A stretch of 64,000 bases of DNA from Gnetum montanum (GCA_015680685.1 MNCI01003700.1:119106-183105); one strand, 5' to 3'; positions 33,297 through 46,898 are shown, numbered from the stretch's first letter. Notes: generated by a model from the letters alone, not told the origin. A program made the numbers and translations.

Positions 33297-35430
33297 ATGT
33301 CTTCTTCACATAGAACTAATAACACATTGTATGATGAGAACATTCATTTGAGAACTAATAGGATATACATTGAAGAGAATTGGGGTGAACAACCTCAACT
33401 AGGGATTTCATATGCTCATTTTCACCCTTACTACACTCAAAGACTAGATTCACCTAATGCAGGCAATTCTAGAGGAGATGGTGTAAGTCCTAGATCAAGG
33501 AGGGCCTCAAGGCTTAGGACTTGTAAACCTAGACAATATAAATCAAGGGACCATTGGAAGAACTATAGGAGCCATGGCAATTCTCCCAGTACTTCATCTT
33601 CCTCTTCTTCTTTAATGTCTAGTTATAATGAAGATGAACATAGGTATGAAGATAGAGCTTCACTATAGGGTCAAGATAAAGATAGAAATTGAACCCAAGG
33701 GCAAAATCAAAGGCATCAAAATGAGCATAGATAAGATCATCACAATCAGAGGAACAAAAATATAGATTACTACCATGACATGTCTAGTATAGATGATCCC
33801 TTGTTGGCTAATATGGGCCTGACATAGATTAGGAAGGTACTTCAAATACCCAAAAGGCATCAAAGGGACAACTGCATCAAATGGCTTTACATGAACAACA
33901 TTCCTAAATTTAGGTGAAGCTATAATCCTAATCCACAACATCACTTACAAGCCTTCCATGATGCTTGTGCCTTGCAAAATATCGAAAATAAGTGGCAAAA
34001 TCTTAAGCTCTTCCCTAGGACACTAATAGATGAAGTTAAACGTTGGTATAGATCATTGGAACCAAGTTTCATCCACCAGTGGTCCACAATGTTGGAACTT
34101 TTCAATGAAAAATACCAAACCTATGCGAGAGTGTCCAACCTAACAAAACAAATCCAAGGGTGGAAGTAAGAAAATCATGAACCCTTAAATGTGGTCTTGG
34201 ATAGATACTATTTTCTACTATGTAGATGTCCCAACCATGATTTCTCTCAACAAGAGCAACTTTTCCACATCATAGATGGGCTCCAATCAAAAACGAGGAA
34301 GATTCTTGGAGTCTATTCCCAAGGGTGATTGTCAAAGTTAAGAGCCCGTCAAATCCAAATGTTGATTGAGCAAGTAGCAAAAGAAAAAGAAAAGTTGAGA
34401 AAACATGAAAGTGTAGAAGAATACAATCAAGATCCTTCCATTTGCAGGGGGAGGTCTAATTTTGTGACAATGAGGAAAAATTATCACTTGATGAGGTGGT
34501 GAACTAGAAAACCTTCTTGATTTAAAAATTTACCTTTGAAATTTCAACTAAGGTATATTAGTTATGGGACTCTATGGATAGTGGATTTCAAGCTATCCTA
34601 AAAATTGCTAAAGAGTCCAAAGAACAAAGTAGTAATCATGATTATAGGAGGCAAAAGGAAGTTGAACATGCTAATCAAAGGGGTAAGGGCAAGATTGCTA
34701 CAGTAGAGGAAGTTGCAAAAATTGAATCAAATGATGATGATGGGTGTGAAAATTTCCAATATGAACATCCTAAGGGATGTTGCCCCATCGTGTCACACTT
34801 ATAGAAGTCTAGGATGTATTCTTTGAATCCACAATTAGCAAAAAGACAAATACCTAATAAATTACCTTATCCTCAAGGCAATTCCATTAGCAACAACAAT
34901 ATTATCCAAGTGCAACTTCACTACAACTATATGAGTAGTATCAATAGTGGCAACATCCATAGTCATGCATGCTGCAATTGCCAAGGTAGTAGTATCCTTA
35001 TAAGCAACTAAATTCATAAGGGCATTATGTTAAGCAACCCATTTCTCCATGTGACTCTATCAGTCACGTTTCTCCTTTCTAACATCACTACTGCCCTCCT
35101 AAATACTATAGAGCTCATTCTTTATATTCCAAGAGGGATACAACATTCTATCCTTATTCTTCTCCTATTCTTGCACCTATTCGTCCATCCCCAAAATAGC
35201 TACCACCTACTCCATCTATGTAGGGTGAACATCTAGCCTAGTTGCAGTAATGCAATGCTACCAAAATTTTCAATCTATAACTAATTCATCGACAAAGTTT
35301 TTTGGATCCTCATGCTCATAAAAGACCATTCTTCCAATCCAACAGTCCTACTAAGCCTTCACAAACTCAGGTAGTTGGTCATCCTACTCCTACCTCATCC
35401 TCTACAAACCATTCCATCAAATCCCCTTAA
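33297..35430 (+). pseudogene. gag: G3 Gag
   Basis: ATG at 33297 opens a clean 123-codon stretch (MSSSHRTNN..., Ser-rich). After stops come the gag core pieces QHHLQAFHDACALQNIENKW (about 33941), WYRSLEPSFIHQWSTMLELF (about 34043) and LFHIIDGLQ (about 34260), a K/E-rich segment, then QYEHPKGCC, a damaged zinc knuckle near 34760, and a Pro/Tyr-rich tail. Same plan as G2, G4, G5 and G6. Confidence 0.8.
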
Positions 35431-35499
35431 AAAAAATACCACCCAGAATCCATACTATTATGCTTAAGTCATGCCATATTTGATTGGATCTATGTTGAT

Positions 35500-35919
35500 A
35501 ACCTTTCTAGGAGATTAGCTAATCTTGGAAGTCCTCTTATCTATTTATAGATTGCTGGGAATGAACAACGTAAAGCTTTTTTTGATTTAGGTTCCAATGT
35601 TAACTTGATTTCTCATGAGATGTATACTATCTAGAACCTACCATTTCTCAAGAAGAGTAATATCTGATTAGAATTAGCAAATTATTCCATTACTATTCCT
35701 TTGGAACTAGTAGAAGACATTGTGACCACTATTTATAGATGGTCTTATCCTACCAATTTCCTAATAATCAAGGTTGAGAGCTATAAAGGGGACTTTCCAA
35801 TCATCATGGGAAGGTCATGGCTAAGCATTATTGATGTGACAATGGACATCAAATATCTTTCCCTGGAAATATCTAAGGAAAATGCATTCAAAAAGATTGA
35901 GAAAAAGTGAGTTCCATGC
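35500..35919 (+). pseudogene. G3 retropepsin-like protease
   Basis: KAFFDLGSNVNLISHEMY (about 35570) at the catalytic site (D-L-G in place of D-S/T-G), then the 69-codon stretch 35701-35910 with FPIIMGRSWLSIID. Interrupted just downstream by G4. Confidence 0.78.
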
Positions 35920-35924
35920 ATTAT

Positions 35925-36788
35925 TGATAACTAGTGAGGTACCCCTATGCTCAACCATATGAATCACAAGCATTCACACACAATCTAGTCAAATTCTATG
36001 GATGGGACTAGTTGTAGTATCTAGATTGTTATGCTCTAATTACATATCGTTGTCTTCCCACTTGGACTAGTGGTAGTTTTGTCACGTATGGTTTAGTCCA
36101 AAGTGAGGTGTATGATGTTGTTTAATGTCTATGCTACTCTTGTTGATGATAAAGAGGCAAATTAATTAAACTAATGGATGATGGAGAACCAAATCTAAAC
36201 TAGCCTATGTGCGATGAGTATCCACTCTTAATCATCCATATACATCTTGGCCTTCATGAGACTACTTCTGGGATTGCCAAGCATATGTCACTAGTTGTGC
36301 CAAATAATACACTTTTGGATTACCAAGTATCTACACTTAAACACTTGTGATTAAGGTGTACAGATTCTACTTACTAACAAAAATAGTAAATAGCAATAAA
36401 TAAAAGCATGTGACTAAAGAAAGTAGTAAATAATTAACAATTCAAAGAAATAATTGTCTAAGTGGATGTTGCAATGATGAGAGTAATCTTGATCTTTATT
36501 ACAAGTCATGTAACATATCCAAGTACGTCACACTTGAATAAAGGTGGCATACGATTACAAACATCACACTATGGGCATGCACTGGGGATATCAAAACTTT
36601 AAGAAAGACTACCAAAAACTAAAAAATAAAACTATCTTCTACTACTACTCCTCATCCTCTCTCAACTGGATGTCAAAGTGCTATATTTATAGGCCAACAC
36701 AGAGGAGACAATATCGAATATTCAATGTCACTTTTTGGCTTTGAAGTTAGGTATCCAACATTAGGGCCTAACAAATGATGACTCATCA
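35925..36788 (-). repeat. G4 3' LTR
   Basis: Plus strand TGATAACTAGTGAGGTACCC ... GACTCATCA; pairs with 44284-45108. U3 TATA (minus GCCTATAAATATAG) at 36681-36694. Confidence 0.9.
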
Positions 36789-36804
36789 TACACCCATAAT
36801 TGAT
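36789..36804 (-). other. G4 polypurine tract
   Basis: Element sense CAATCAATTATGGGTGTA abuts the LTR; CTTGAGGTTAAGTTTTC lies just upstream. Weaker purine run than in G5. Confidence 0.45.
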
Positions 36805-36982
36805 TGAAAACTTAACCTCAAGTTTTAAAAATGAGAAACAAGTTTCTTACAAAATATTGGGTAGGTATGGAATTATTGATTGACTTAAATAATGAATAAA
36901 AAAATTGACTCCTTGTATTCCATAGTGGTGTAATACAAAAATGAGACACATTATTGCAAAATAGAAACAAAAATTGGGGAGC

Positions 36983-39703
36983 CCATGTGGTGCCTAGAGG
37001 TAGTGGCTCTTCCATGGGTTGCTTTGCTTTGTTTCCAGGCCACTAAAATTTGTAGCAATTAAGCAATGCTTGCAACTTCTCCTTTTCTATCCTTGGGTCA
37101 TGTACCATTCAAACTATTGAGCCAATGTGTGCTAGCACTGGTATGTTCCAAGGACATGGTAGTTGCAGAAACATCTAATTTGCCTTCACATACCAAGCTA
37201 CAAACTATCGTCATTTTTCCTTGAGGACCCTAGCTTTGTCTCTGAGTTCATGATAATTAGTCAATATTCTAGCTAGGTTTGAGGCTACATCCCTTTGTCC
37301 TTGATAGATAGCTTTAACCACATATAATTTTAAGTTTGCTACCTACACCTTCTACAAAGCATCCTTTTGATATGCAAACTCTTTTTCATATAATGCATAG
37401 GTGTTGCCACTTGTTTTTCTAGCTCATTTCAAGGACAACTTGTTGCTAACATGGCTAGGTTGTCATATCTATGGTTAGCCAATTCCATGTATTCTTTTAG
37501 ATATTCTATTTGCATGTATTTATTCTTGACTTCCACTTGATGGACCAAGGCATAGCTATCCAAGATCAGCTGCCACTCAGGATTCTACAATAACAGGAAG
37601 CTGATGTGAGCTTTGGCTATCTAGATTTCTTTTTCATTGATTTTCTTGTACATTCCTACTTGGTCGTGAAAGTGCTCCTGCAATTTCTTGTGCTTTTTGG
37701 CCTCATTTTATCATGCGCTAATTTTAGTTGCTGAATTTTGGCAAAGAGTGCAAACCTCCTTCATTGAGAGGGTTCTATTCTCCTTGGTCAATCTATTAAT
37801 ATCCTATTTGATCCTCACTAGTTGTTCTCTCAACTAGTGGACACTTTCTTCTAAGATATTCTTTTGCTTCTCTACTATGGTCAACCTTGCATTCTCTATG
37901 GTGAACTACTTGTTTTCTTCTTGTATAGTGATCAATGCCTTTTTAATGCATGGGATTACGCCTCAGCAATAGATGCATTTCAAACTACTTTTTCTGTCTC
38001 TTTCTTAGTAGCTACTCTCTCCTTAGTTATCTTGGTAAGCTACTTTATGTTTAATTATTCAAGTTGGTTTGGTGTAAAAAAATGAGAGGGGTCTTGTAAT
38101 TTAGCTCTTATGGTAGTTAGCACTTTATATTTCTACTTCTTCTTCTCTACCTTGACTTCTTGCATGAACAACTTTTCTTTTATGGTGATGAAGTTTGACT
38201 AGGCTATAGTGACATCACTAGAGATGTCAAAAAAGGTGGTCATTACTTGGCCTATCTATAGTAGTTGATCAAGAACATCCTCATGTACTGTAGGAGTCAT
38301 TGAGGTCCTAGCCAATACTTTTGCATCTTTGGTTCCCGTTAGATCTATCAGAAGCACAATAGGCGTGTTAAATGATTCTTTGATATGATCTATGATTCCC
38401 TCTACTGCACTTACTACATCCTCATGTTACAATACCATAACTATGGCACCTTCACTAGTTTTGAGCATTACTTGGAAGGATGTGATGTTCCAAGAGATTT
38501 ATCATGGCCATTGGGGTCTTTCTCCTTCCAATTACAGTGAGATCTCCCCCTACATTGGGTTAGTAGAGATTGTGGGCTATACAACATGATCCATGACTTG
38601 AAAGAGGTTGGACTTGTCTTTGCTTCCCTAGCTAACTACTTTAGAAATCTTCTTCAAATGGCTCATCAAGAGCCTATAGTATTGTGGTAGTGGCGATGGT
38701 GGAGCTTGTTCTTGTGGACATTGTTTAGGCTCTCATTATGTTTCTGTTGGTAGGTCTACCTCCTTCTATGATTCTTGTTCTTCACCAAGATCCTTCCTTG
38801 GTGCTGCAGGTTTTAGAAGCTTAGTGAAGAAGGAATTTTGAGCCTTCCTAGTGATATCATTGTTATATCCTAGGATTCTAGCATGCTTGCATAGCCTTTT
38901 GATTAGGCAAGGGAAACAAAATGTTGGTTTTCCTACCTTCTTTTCTTCAAACAATCATTGAATTTTAGTGAAGACTAGGGAAGATTGGCTGCATATTTAC
39001 ACATTAAAATGGCACTTCCCCTGGCCACATAAGTTGAAATTTGATTAAGCCCTTTTGTGGGAAATAGGTGGTATGTTGCAATATTGAAATACGTTCTCTC
39101 CTTCAAAGTTATTTCATTGTATGTTTTATCCTCCTTGTCATATGCCTATCTCAACCACAGTTTCTTGGTCTTAGGGTTAGATCTGGTTGATAGATGAGCA
39201 ACCTTAGCCCCTTCATTTGGTAGGTTAAAATCAATAGTAATTACTTTGACTAAAAAAGAGACATTCATTCTACATATGTTAATGGTGGTACTTTCTTATT
39301 TATTATGGTAGAACTAATGAGTTTCACCCAGGTACCATTTGCCATTATCTAATAGAATGGGCAACAATCGGGACACCTTGAGTTGCATTTGAACTACTTC
39401 CAAAGAAAAATTCATGAATGGACTAAAATTCATTTCCATGATGACTAAAGCCAACATGGACTTTTTTAAAGTGGCAGTAAGGCAATCAGGGGGCAACTCG
39501 AGATGTTGTCCTTGCTTGGAATCCTGTGGTCCTATAGCCTCCCCTTGGGATGATTGCATAGTAGCAAGAACCTCTTAGTGAATGATAAAGGATTAGGCTT
39601 CCTACTCTTCATGTTCTACATGTTCACCTTGCTAACCTCAGTCACCTCATGGATGCTTAGTGGCTTGTGAGGGTTCACCTTGTCCACCTCTTTTTGGGAC
39701 CAT
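36983..39703 (-). pseudogene. G4 ORF3
   Basis: ATG at 39703 directly follows a splice-acceptor-like GATTGTAG. N-terminal part: MEMNFSPFMNFSLEVVQMQ (near 39440), WYLGETH, then TLKERTYFNIATYHLFPTKG (near 39110), ISTYVARGSAILM, and KPTFCFPCLIKRLCKHARIL (near 38930), which matches the WALPFSCLIKKLC segment of G2. Heptad-rich middle, then LPCPWNIPVLAHIG near 37160 and the C-terminal MEEPLPLGTT (37015-36986), where the stop seen in G5/G6 reads TGG. Many shifts; a pseudogene. Confidence 0.65.
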
Positions 39704-40001
39704 CTACAATCAAGCAAAGATCAAGTGTTACTAAGGTTATGTTTGTTATTATCAGTTTATACCTTACTTGTAACCTTACTTTATTAAGTTTTCAATGCAT
39801 ATGATTACAAAGTTAGATAAATTTTCAAGAAAAATCCCCAAAAAGTGTCTATCTCCTTTTACGACCCTTTGTAATTGGTTCCTTTCTCCTTATATGTGGC
39901 CTATAATGATGGTTATGGATCCATGGGTTGGAAAACTTGGGTTTCTAGCATTAATGTGAATGATTTTCCATTATAAATTCTAAATTTTTTAATATTCTTA
40001 C
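39704..40001 (-). other. candidate 5'-UTR intron of G4 ORF3
   Basis: Donor AAGG|GTAAGAATATT (40001) and acceptor CTTGATTGTAG|ATGG (39704), with a branch-like CTTAGTAAC 30 bp upstream. About 298 bp. Confidence 0.5.
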
Positions 40002-40065
40002 CCTTATGATACCTCCTAGGTGATAGCAAATTTTAGCAATTTGGAACAAGTTTCACATGCAAGCA

Positions 40066-40081
40066 CCCCTCCACAACTAAG
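40066..40081 (-). other. polypurine-like motif upstream of ORF3 (G4)
   Basis: Element sense CTTAGTTGTGGAGGGG; equivalent to the AGTCRTGG-rich motifs in G5 and G6. Confidence 0.4.
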
Positions 40082-40242
40082 TTGAACACTCCTGGTTTAG
40101 ATGGGTCCAAATGACACAAAAATTTTACTATAGAGATAAATATCGTAAGTGGAAGATGAGTGTGTAGAGCCCCTAGTTGTGAGAGAAAATTTGAACAACT
40201 CCCTTAGTGGAAAATGATGAAAATGAAATTAGAAGTACCGTG

Positions 40243-40330
40243 AGAGTCATATATATAGGCTATATATGATGCGACATTAGGTACGTGACGTTGCATCGGA
40301 CCCAATATCGAGTACACAACATCAAGGTCC
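40243..40330 (-). promoter_or_regulatory. internal U3-like promoter upstream of G4 ORF3
   Basis: Element sense: CTCGATATTGGGTCCGATGC, then ACGTACCTAATGTCGCATC, then the TATA box ATATATAGCCTATATATATG. The G4 LTR U3 has GATACCTAATGTC, GGATATCCGATG and GCCTATAAATA. About 540 bp upstream of the ORF3 ATG. Confidence 0.5.
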
Positions 40331-41670
40331 AAAAATGTTCATTGAATGGGGCAGCTGAGCATGCAAATTGAAGCTTTGTGATTGGTTGGAAGGTTTGAAG
40401 TTAGGTCCATCATGTTGGAATAATTGAAAAATTAGTTTGAGGCACTAAAAGTGGGATAAGGTGGAGTCGTCGACATGAAAAGTACTAGAATGATCAAGAA
40501 AAAGGAAATGAAATTAAGGTTGTGGAATAGATCAATTACATGATAAGGAAAATAATAAAATATAATTATTGAGTGCTTGGAATGTGAAAATGATGTGGTT
40601 GTATCAAACAAGTATAAGACACAAAAGTTACATAAGTGGATCCTCCCCAAACCACTCCTAAAAATGTCCATAGGCACTAAAGGTGTTGAATGCAACACAT
40701 ACTTGTGAAACAAAAAGACACATGTTAAAACCACCAATTTGAGCTAATAACTCTATATTACACAAACCCACAAGTTATGATCACCCAACCAATGAGATGA
40801 GATGGACTGTAGAAAGGATTGCAGAATTTGGGACATGAGGTGTCTTACCATGGTCACAATGAAACCTTGTGTGTTATTAATGGTTAAATAATCATGAGTC
40901 CATCTTTCTAAGATTCAAACCAAGTCCACACCACATTACACTAACATCACATTATTTCATCTCATCGGCTAACAATCATAAGACTATCATAGCCATAAGG
41001 AGTAACATCACTTGGTGTTTTGTCAAAGGGAGGAGCTTTATATGGTATACTTATTATATATATATTTCTTTTCTTTTTCTCTTTTTTATTTTTGATGGTG
41101 TTCTAAGAAGCCACCAACCTTCAAGCATGGATACATGTCTTTCCAATGGAACCTACAAAAGTTTATTTGATGCTATGTTATGTTACTCTTACTTCCATTT
41201 CTTATTAGATCTACAAGTTTATGGTTATAACCTTAGCAACATGATAGAACATACAGAAGTGGCCAAAGAGAATTAACAAGTTTCCTTGATGTCATACCTT
41301 GTACATTCTACCTTGGTTTTACACTCTTATGTCTAGAAACAATGATTATGAAGTTATTTTAAGTTTGGATGATAAAAAACATTATCATTATGACCAAGGC
41401 AAGAACCTCTTATTAATCAAGTGGGTGGATGGATTTCGTGTTCTCAATGCTTGAATAACTAATCCCTTATGACTTAACAACATAGAGAAAACCTCACCTC
41501 AATGGGAAACATGATAATTTTATTCACAAGTGAGATTACATATCAAAGAAAATGAAAATAAAAAATAGAAAAAATTGGAAGAAATAGGAAAATTAGATCA
41601 AAAAATAGGAAAATGACAAAAAATTATAAAAAAAAGATGAAAATCACTTAAGAATCCTAAAGATTAGAAT
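40331..41670 (-). other. G4 noncoding region between gag and ORF3 promoter
   Basis: Related to G5 48850-50230 and G6 60800-62160: the conserved block (plus AAGTGGATCCTCCCCAAA, about 40634), an A/T-rich tract near 41060, and GAAGCCACCAACCTTCAAGC (about 41107). No coding domain. Confidence 0.5.
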
Positions 41671-44092
41671 GGGGGGTGACCCCCATGACTAAACATTTGG
41701 CTATGACAAGGATTAATAAGTAGATAACTAGGATCCATGCATGTATGAAACATTTGTAATTGTCCATGCCCTAGCCACCAAGTGTCCATTGATGGTGTGG
41801 TGATTGGGTAGAAAAATTATTGATCACACACTTGATGGTTAAATTTATGATGGGTTAGGATATGAGGTATGTTAACATTATGGTGGCTATCCCATGAGTG
41901 CACCCTTGATCATGATATGGTATGCATGGATGTATTTGTCTCCCCACACTTGTAGATTCATTGGTTGGATTTGGGATTGGAGCACTGATGGATGGTGGCT
42001 CTTGTGTATGATATAAGGACATTGGTTAAGACAAGGAAGGTGGTGTACTAGATTGTCATTGTGCTAGCTTAGATGATGTGGTGGGTCCATGCATGGTTTG
42101 CTATGGCTTACGACCTTTCCTCCATAAGGAATATTTCCTACATTGTAGTTGAGACCCACTAGTGTCAGCATGTCTATGCATATTTGTAGCACAAGTAGCA
42201 TTCGTTTGTTGATATTATGGTGCAAAACCTTCTTGTGTCCTTGGTGGTAGCATATAATGAGGTGGATTATGAGAATATCAAGGGTAGGATGGATGGTAAG
42301 AGGCACAAGCTGGTAATCCTTTAAGGGATTTCATGGATTGATGGTACTTGAGAGAGTTGTAGTGGCGATATAAAGTAGAGGATGTAGAATTAGTTGGAAA
42401 AATAGGGTGTTGAATGTAATATTCATGTAGTTTTGATGGATAAGGAAGATAGGGCTAATTTGGTGGTGGCCTCCTCCATGATTTTGGTTACTACCACTAC
42501 AATTGATGAACATGTTGAGGCTAGTAATAAGTCCCCCTAGGCTGGTACAATCAGTTGTGGGATTGTCTATAATTACCTTGTGGGAGAGGATATCTCCTAG
42601 ACATGTGCTTCTATTCAAACTTCAAATTTAATACACCTACCCAAAACTCCTATAGGTGTAACAAGACTAGTTAATGGCCCTTTAGATGATCTAATACGTA
42701 GATGTCACATCCATGATCTTTGTCTGTGGTTGAGTCTATAGCCTCACTTTCTTTAGGCATTTTTCTCATTTGCCAAAAAGCGTTCTTAGTTGTTTCTTGG
42801 TTCTGTATCCTTTATTTAGTATGATTACCTAGCTTATTTTGCATGATCCTCTCCTTAACCATCTCAATGAGAGTTGTAACATTTTCATATATCCATTTGG
42901 ACATTATATTAAACTTTGCTTCAAGTTCATTACTAGATTTTTGTATCAGCAAGGTTTTTTGTGGAGTCACCATATTGAGAGCGATTTTGTTCTCCTTACC
43001 ATAGATATGGACCTCTTTCTATTGAAGAGTTGGGTTCCATTAATATTTCTCAACATTATCCCCTATACATATATGTCCTTTTTCTTTTGCCACATGCTCA
43101 ATTAGCTCTCAAATCTAATGAGCTTAGAGCTTGTATAATTGCCCTAGAGCATACAACCCAAGGGTTTCTCTTGTTTTATGATGAAGCCCATATATGATGT
43201 GGAAAAGTTATCTTCCCTTGGAGAAATCAGGGCCTAGGCATCTATTCAAAAAGGCATAATATATATCTAAGTCCGTGTCCAAGGGTTCATATTGTTCTTG
43301 CTTCTACTTTTGGATCTGTCTCTTCAAATTGGACACCCTCACATAGGTTTGATATTTCTCATTAAAAAGTTCTAGCATTGTAGACCATTGTTGAATTGAA
43401 TTTGGTCTCAATGATCTATACCATACTTCAACTCTATCAATTAGTATCCTAGGAAAGAGCTTAAGCTTTTGCCATCCACTTTCAATGTTGTAGAAAGCAC
43501 ATGCATCATGAAAGGCTTCTAAATGATGTTGTAGATCTAAATCATAGCCTCCTACAAATTTAGGAATATTATTCATATCCAACTTAGGTAGGAAGATCTT
43601 TTTGCAATGCTTGTGAGATATCTTAATAGCCTCTATGATATTCATTAGGCTCTTAGTGGCCAACAAGGGTTCATTGTTATCAAAAAAATTGTGAGGAAAA
43701 TGTCTATCTCTATTTGTTTGATTGTGATGATGTTGTCTGTGACCTTTCCCATGGGTTTAATTTTGTTTTTTGGCCTAACCATCTAGTAGAGATCTATCTC
43801 TATACCTACATTCATCTTCATCAAAACTAGACATTGAAGGAAAAGAGAAAGATGAGGAATTGGAATAATTATCATGGCTTCTATGATGTTCTTTATGGTT
43901 ATTTGATTTATCGTTTTTGGGTTTTGACAAGGGCTTAGGGCTTAATAATGCCTTTCCTAGTGCAAGACCTACATAATCTTCTCTAGGATTGTTTGCTTTA
44001 TGTGAATGTAGTATTTTTGTGTCATTAGGATGATCATGATAATAAGAAATCCTTGCATAAGGTTGGTCACTCCAATTTTCTTCATTGTACAT
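41671..44092 (-). pseudogene. gag: G4 Gag
   Basis: Starts near 44092 (MYNEENWSDQPYARISYYHD); gag core in the 120-codon stretch 43666-43304 (KFVGGYDLDLQHHLEAFHDA, WYRSLRPNSIQQWSTMLELF). A long Pro/Tyr/His-rich tail follows to the end motif F-S-H-G-G-H-P-P-F and a stop near 41670. Frames shift several times. In the pol-less elements this tail takes the place where pol would begin. Confidence 0.78.
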
Positions 44093-44230
44093 ATCATTAG
44101 TTCTCTAATGAATATGTTCGCTACACAGTGCATAGTCACTTTTGTGTGCGAGAGACATTACTCTTGGTTTATGGTGTGTGTGAGCTAAAAATTTCTAAAA
44201 GATATATCATTAATACCTTTATAGTTATCA

Positions 44231-44282
44231 TCTATAATATAACTAATCTAGATAACTAGCACCATCCCCAAAAATGATGCCA
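44231..44282 (-). other. G4 primer-binding site and leader motif
   Basis: Element sense TGGCATCATTTTTGGGGA (44282-44265), then GGTGCTAGTTATCTAGATTA (44263-44244), the leader motif shared with G3, G5 and G6. Confidence 0.65.
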
Positions 44283-44283
44283 A

Positions 44284-45108
44284 TGATGATTAACGAGGTA
44301 CTTGTATGCTCAACCATAGGAATCATAAGCATTCATGCATGATCCAATTGAATTCTATGGATGGGACTAGTTGTGGTATCTAGATTGGTATGCTTTAATT
44401 GTAGTTCACTATCTTTCCACTTGGAATAGTGGTATCTTTGTCATGTATGGTTTAATCCAACGTGAGGCATATGATGTTTTCTAATTTCTACACTACTCCT
44501 ATTAATAGTAAAGAGGAAAATTAGCTAAACTAATGGATGATCAAAAGCAAGATCTAAACTAGCCTATGTGTAATGAGTATTTGCTCTTAATTATCCATAT
44601 ATGTCTTGGACCTCATGAGACTACTTCTAGGATTACCAAGCATATGTCACTGGTTGTGCTAAACAATACACTTCTAGATTATCAAGTATCTACACTTAAT
44701 GCTCATGCTTAAGGCGTATGCATTTCAGTTAATAAAAAAATAGTAAATAGCAATAAATGAAAGCATGTGACTAAAGAAAATAGTAAATAATTAAAAATTC
44801 AAAGCAATAATAATCTAAGTGGACACTGCAATGATGGGAGTAATCTCGATCTTTATTGCTAGTCATGTAATGTGTCCAAGTACATCACACTACAAGCATG
44901 CATTGGGGATAACAAAACATTAAGAAAGATGATAAAAAGATAGAAACTAAAACTATCTTCTACTGCTACTCTTCATCCTCTCTCAACTGGGTGCCCAAGT
45001 GTTGTATTTATAGGCCAACCCAGAGGAGATGACATCGGATATCCAATGTTGCTTCTTGGCTTTGACATTAGGTATCCAATGTTGGGGCCAACAAATGATG
45101 ACTCATCA
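44284..45108 (-). repeat. G4 5' LTR
   Basis: Plus strand TGATGATTAACGAGGTACT ... GACTCATCA; followed by the target copy ATTGT. TATA (minus GGCCTATAAATACAAC) at 45003-45016, downstream of the U3 array 45022-45090. Confidence 0.9.
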
Positions 45109-46035
45109 ATTGTGTACAGTGATACCAGGTGAAATTACATGCAAAAAATTTAGCTAGTGAAATAAGTATCTATTTTAGCATGTAGGCAATGCATACATGA
45201 AGCAGATATTCAAAGATGAATGGAGGAGATATTCAAAGGTGTCTAGCTACTAATCTTGAAAGCAGCACAATGTGCATGAAACCTACTAAGCGCCTGACAT
45301 GTGCTTATGTTGTAGGCATGGATGTAATAAAGCAAGTTTATCACCAACTCTTTAACAATGGAAATGATGATACCAATTGTGGAGAGTTGGAGATCCCTGA
45401 GAATTTCAAACAAGAGCCCCTAGAGTTGAAAGCTCTACCTACTGGCCTAGAATATGCATTCTTGAAAAATGACAAGCTAGTAATACTTAATGCCAAACTT
45501 GCTTTCAAGTAAAAGGAAAAACTATTGAAAGTGATCAATAGATGGCTAATAGCTTTACCTAGTCATATCTTGAACTTACTAGAATTGATCCATGGATATG
45601 CCAACACTAAATTTATATTGATCTATCCATGAAGCCAAGAAGGCAGCCACAACAATGGTTGAACCCAAAATTGAAGCAAATCATTAAAGAGGAGATTGAG
45701 AAACTCGTTAAGGTAAGGTTCATCTATCCCATTATGGATCGTAAGCGGGTTAGCCCACTCATGATAATTCCAAAGAGAGGTGAAAAATGGTGGCTTTGTA
45801 TTTAGTTCAAACTGTTAAGCATGGAAACATTCAAAGATCATTTTTCATTGTCATTTGTTAATTAGGTGCTAGACACCATATATGGACATTGCTATAACAA
45901 TTTTCTAGATGGTTATAGTGGCTATAACCAAATCCAAGATGGTCAGTCATTCCTTGGACATCAAGCCAAAACAACATTCACGAGTCCCTGGGGAACCTTT
46001 GTATATAGCAAGATTCCTTTTGGTTTGTGCATTGT
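45109..46035 (+). pseudogene. G3 linker and RT, first part
   Basis: Conserved linker (stretch 45216-45512, with LESSTMCMKPTKRLTCAYV and LEYAFLKNDKLVIL), then the RT start: EEIEKLVKVRFIYPIMDRKR (about 45694), PLMIIPKRGEKWWLCI, FLDGYSGYNQIQDGQ (about 45900), PWGTFVYSKIPFGLC (about 45990). Cut there by G5; the rest resumes at 52621. Confidence 0.85.
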
Positions 46036-46897
46036 TGATGAGTCATGAATTTTTGGCCATGATATCGCACCCATGATATCACGTACACAATATCATGTAC
46101 GCGATATCACAGCCTAGACGCGATATCATGTATGCAATATTGCAGCTTGTCTCCTCATCTATAAATAATAGCTAGGCAGATTTGGTAAAGAAGTTTTAAG
46201 TTTTTTAGTTTTTTAGTATTAAGGTAAGAACCTTTTGTCAATTTTTCCTCTCAACCCTTTCTCCCAATGCATGCTCATAGTGTGATGCTTGTAATTGTAT
46301 GGCATCCTTATTCGAGTTTGACATACTTGGACATGCACATGACTACCAATAAAGATCAAGATTACTACATCATTGCAGCATCCACTTAGCTTAATTATTT
46401 AATTATTATTGTTATTTATTACTTTCTTAGTTAATATTTCTATACCCTTATCTCCTAGTAACACGGAATGAGTACAACTTAATCATGAGCATTTAAGTAT
46501 GACTACTTGGTAACCCAGTAGTGTACCTAGGCCATGCACTTGGTAATCCTAGTGGTAGTTGTGCACGAGGTCCAAGATGTGTATGGATGATTAAGGAATG
46601 GATGCTCATCATACTTAGGCTAGTTTAGATTCTCTCTCATCATCTCTCCTAGCTTAGTTGATATTATTTCCCATCGTACCCAGGGGTAACATTAGTGTAG
46701 GAACAAATCAAACACCTCGCTCTGGACTAAATCATACATGACAAAGCTAATACTAGTCTAGGTGGGAAGATAATGAACTATGATCTATGAGTAACTATCT
46801 AGATACCATAACTAGTCCATCTGCAGAGTTTGACCAGATCATGTGTGAAACGCTCGTAATTGTATGGTTGAGTGTAGGGGTACCTCGTCACTCATCA
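46036..46897 (+). repeat. G5 5' LTR
   Basis: TGATGAGTCATGAATTTTTGG ... CGTCACTCATCA; pairs with 51775-52620 over the whole length. Confidence 0.92.
46058..46170 (+). promoter_or_regulatory. G5 U3 palindrome array plus TATA box
   Basis: Half-sites of GATATCGCGTACGCGATATC recur, partly decayed (CATGATATCACGTACACAAT, ATCATGTACGCGATATC, CGCGATATCATGTATGCAAT), 46060-46148. The TATA box CTATAAATAATAG follows at 46159-46171. Confidence 0.6.
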
Positions 46898-46898
46898 T

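Larger units (their letters stand above)
35925..45108 (-). mobile_element. G4: pol-less Athila/Tat-like element (gag + ORF3)
   Basis: LTRs 35925-36788 and 44284-45108. Flanks ATTAT (35920-35924) and ATTGT (45109-45113) are a one-mismatch target duplication. Removing the element and one flank copy restores colinearity with G2. Inside, in element order: primer site, gag, noncoding stretch, internal promoter, ORF3, purine tract. No protease, RT, RNase H or integrase sequence was found in the 7.5 kb between the LTRs. It would need a helper such as a G2/G3-type element. Confidence 0.85.
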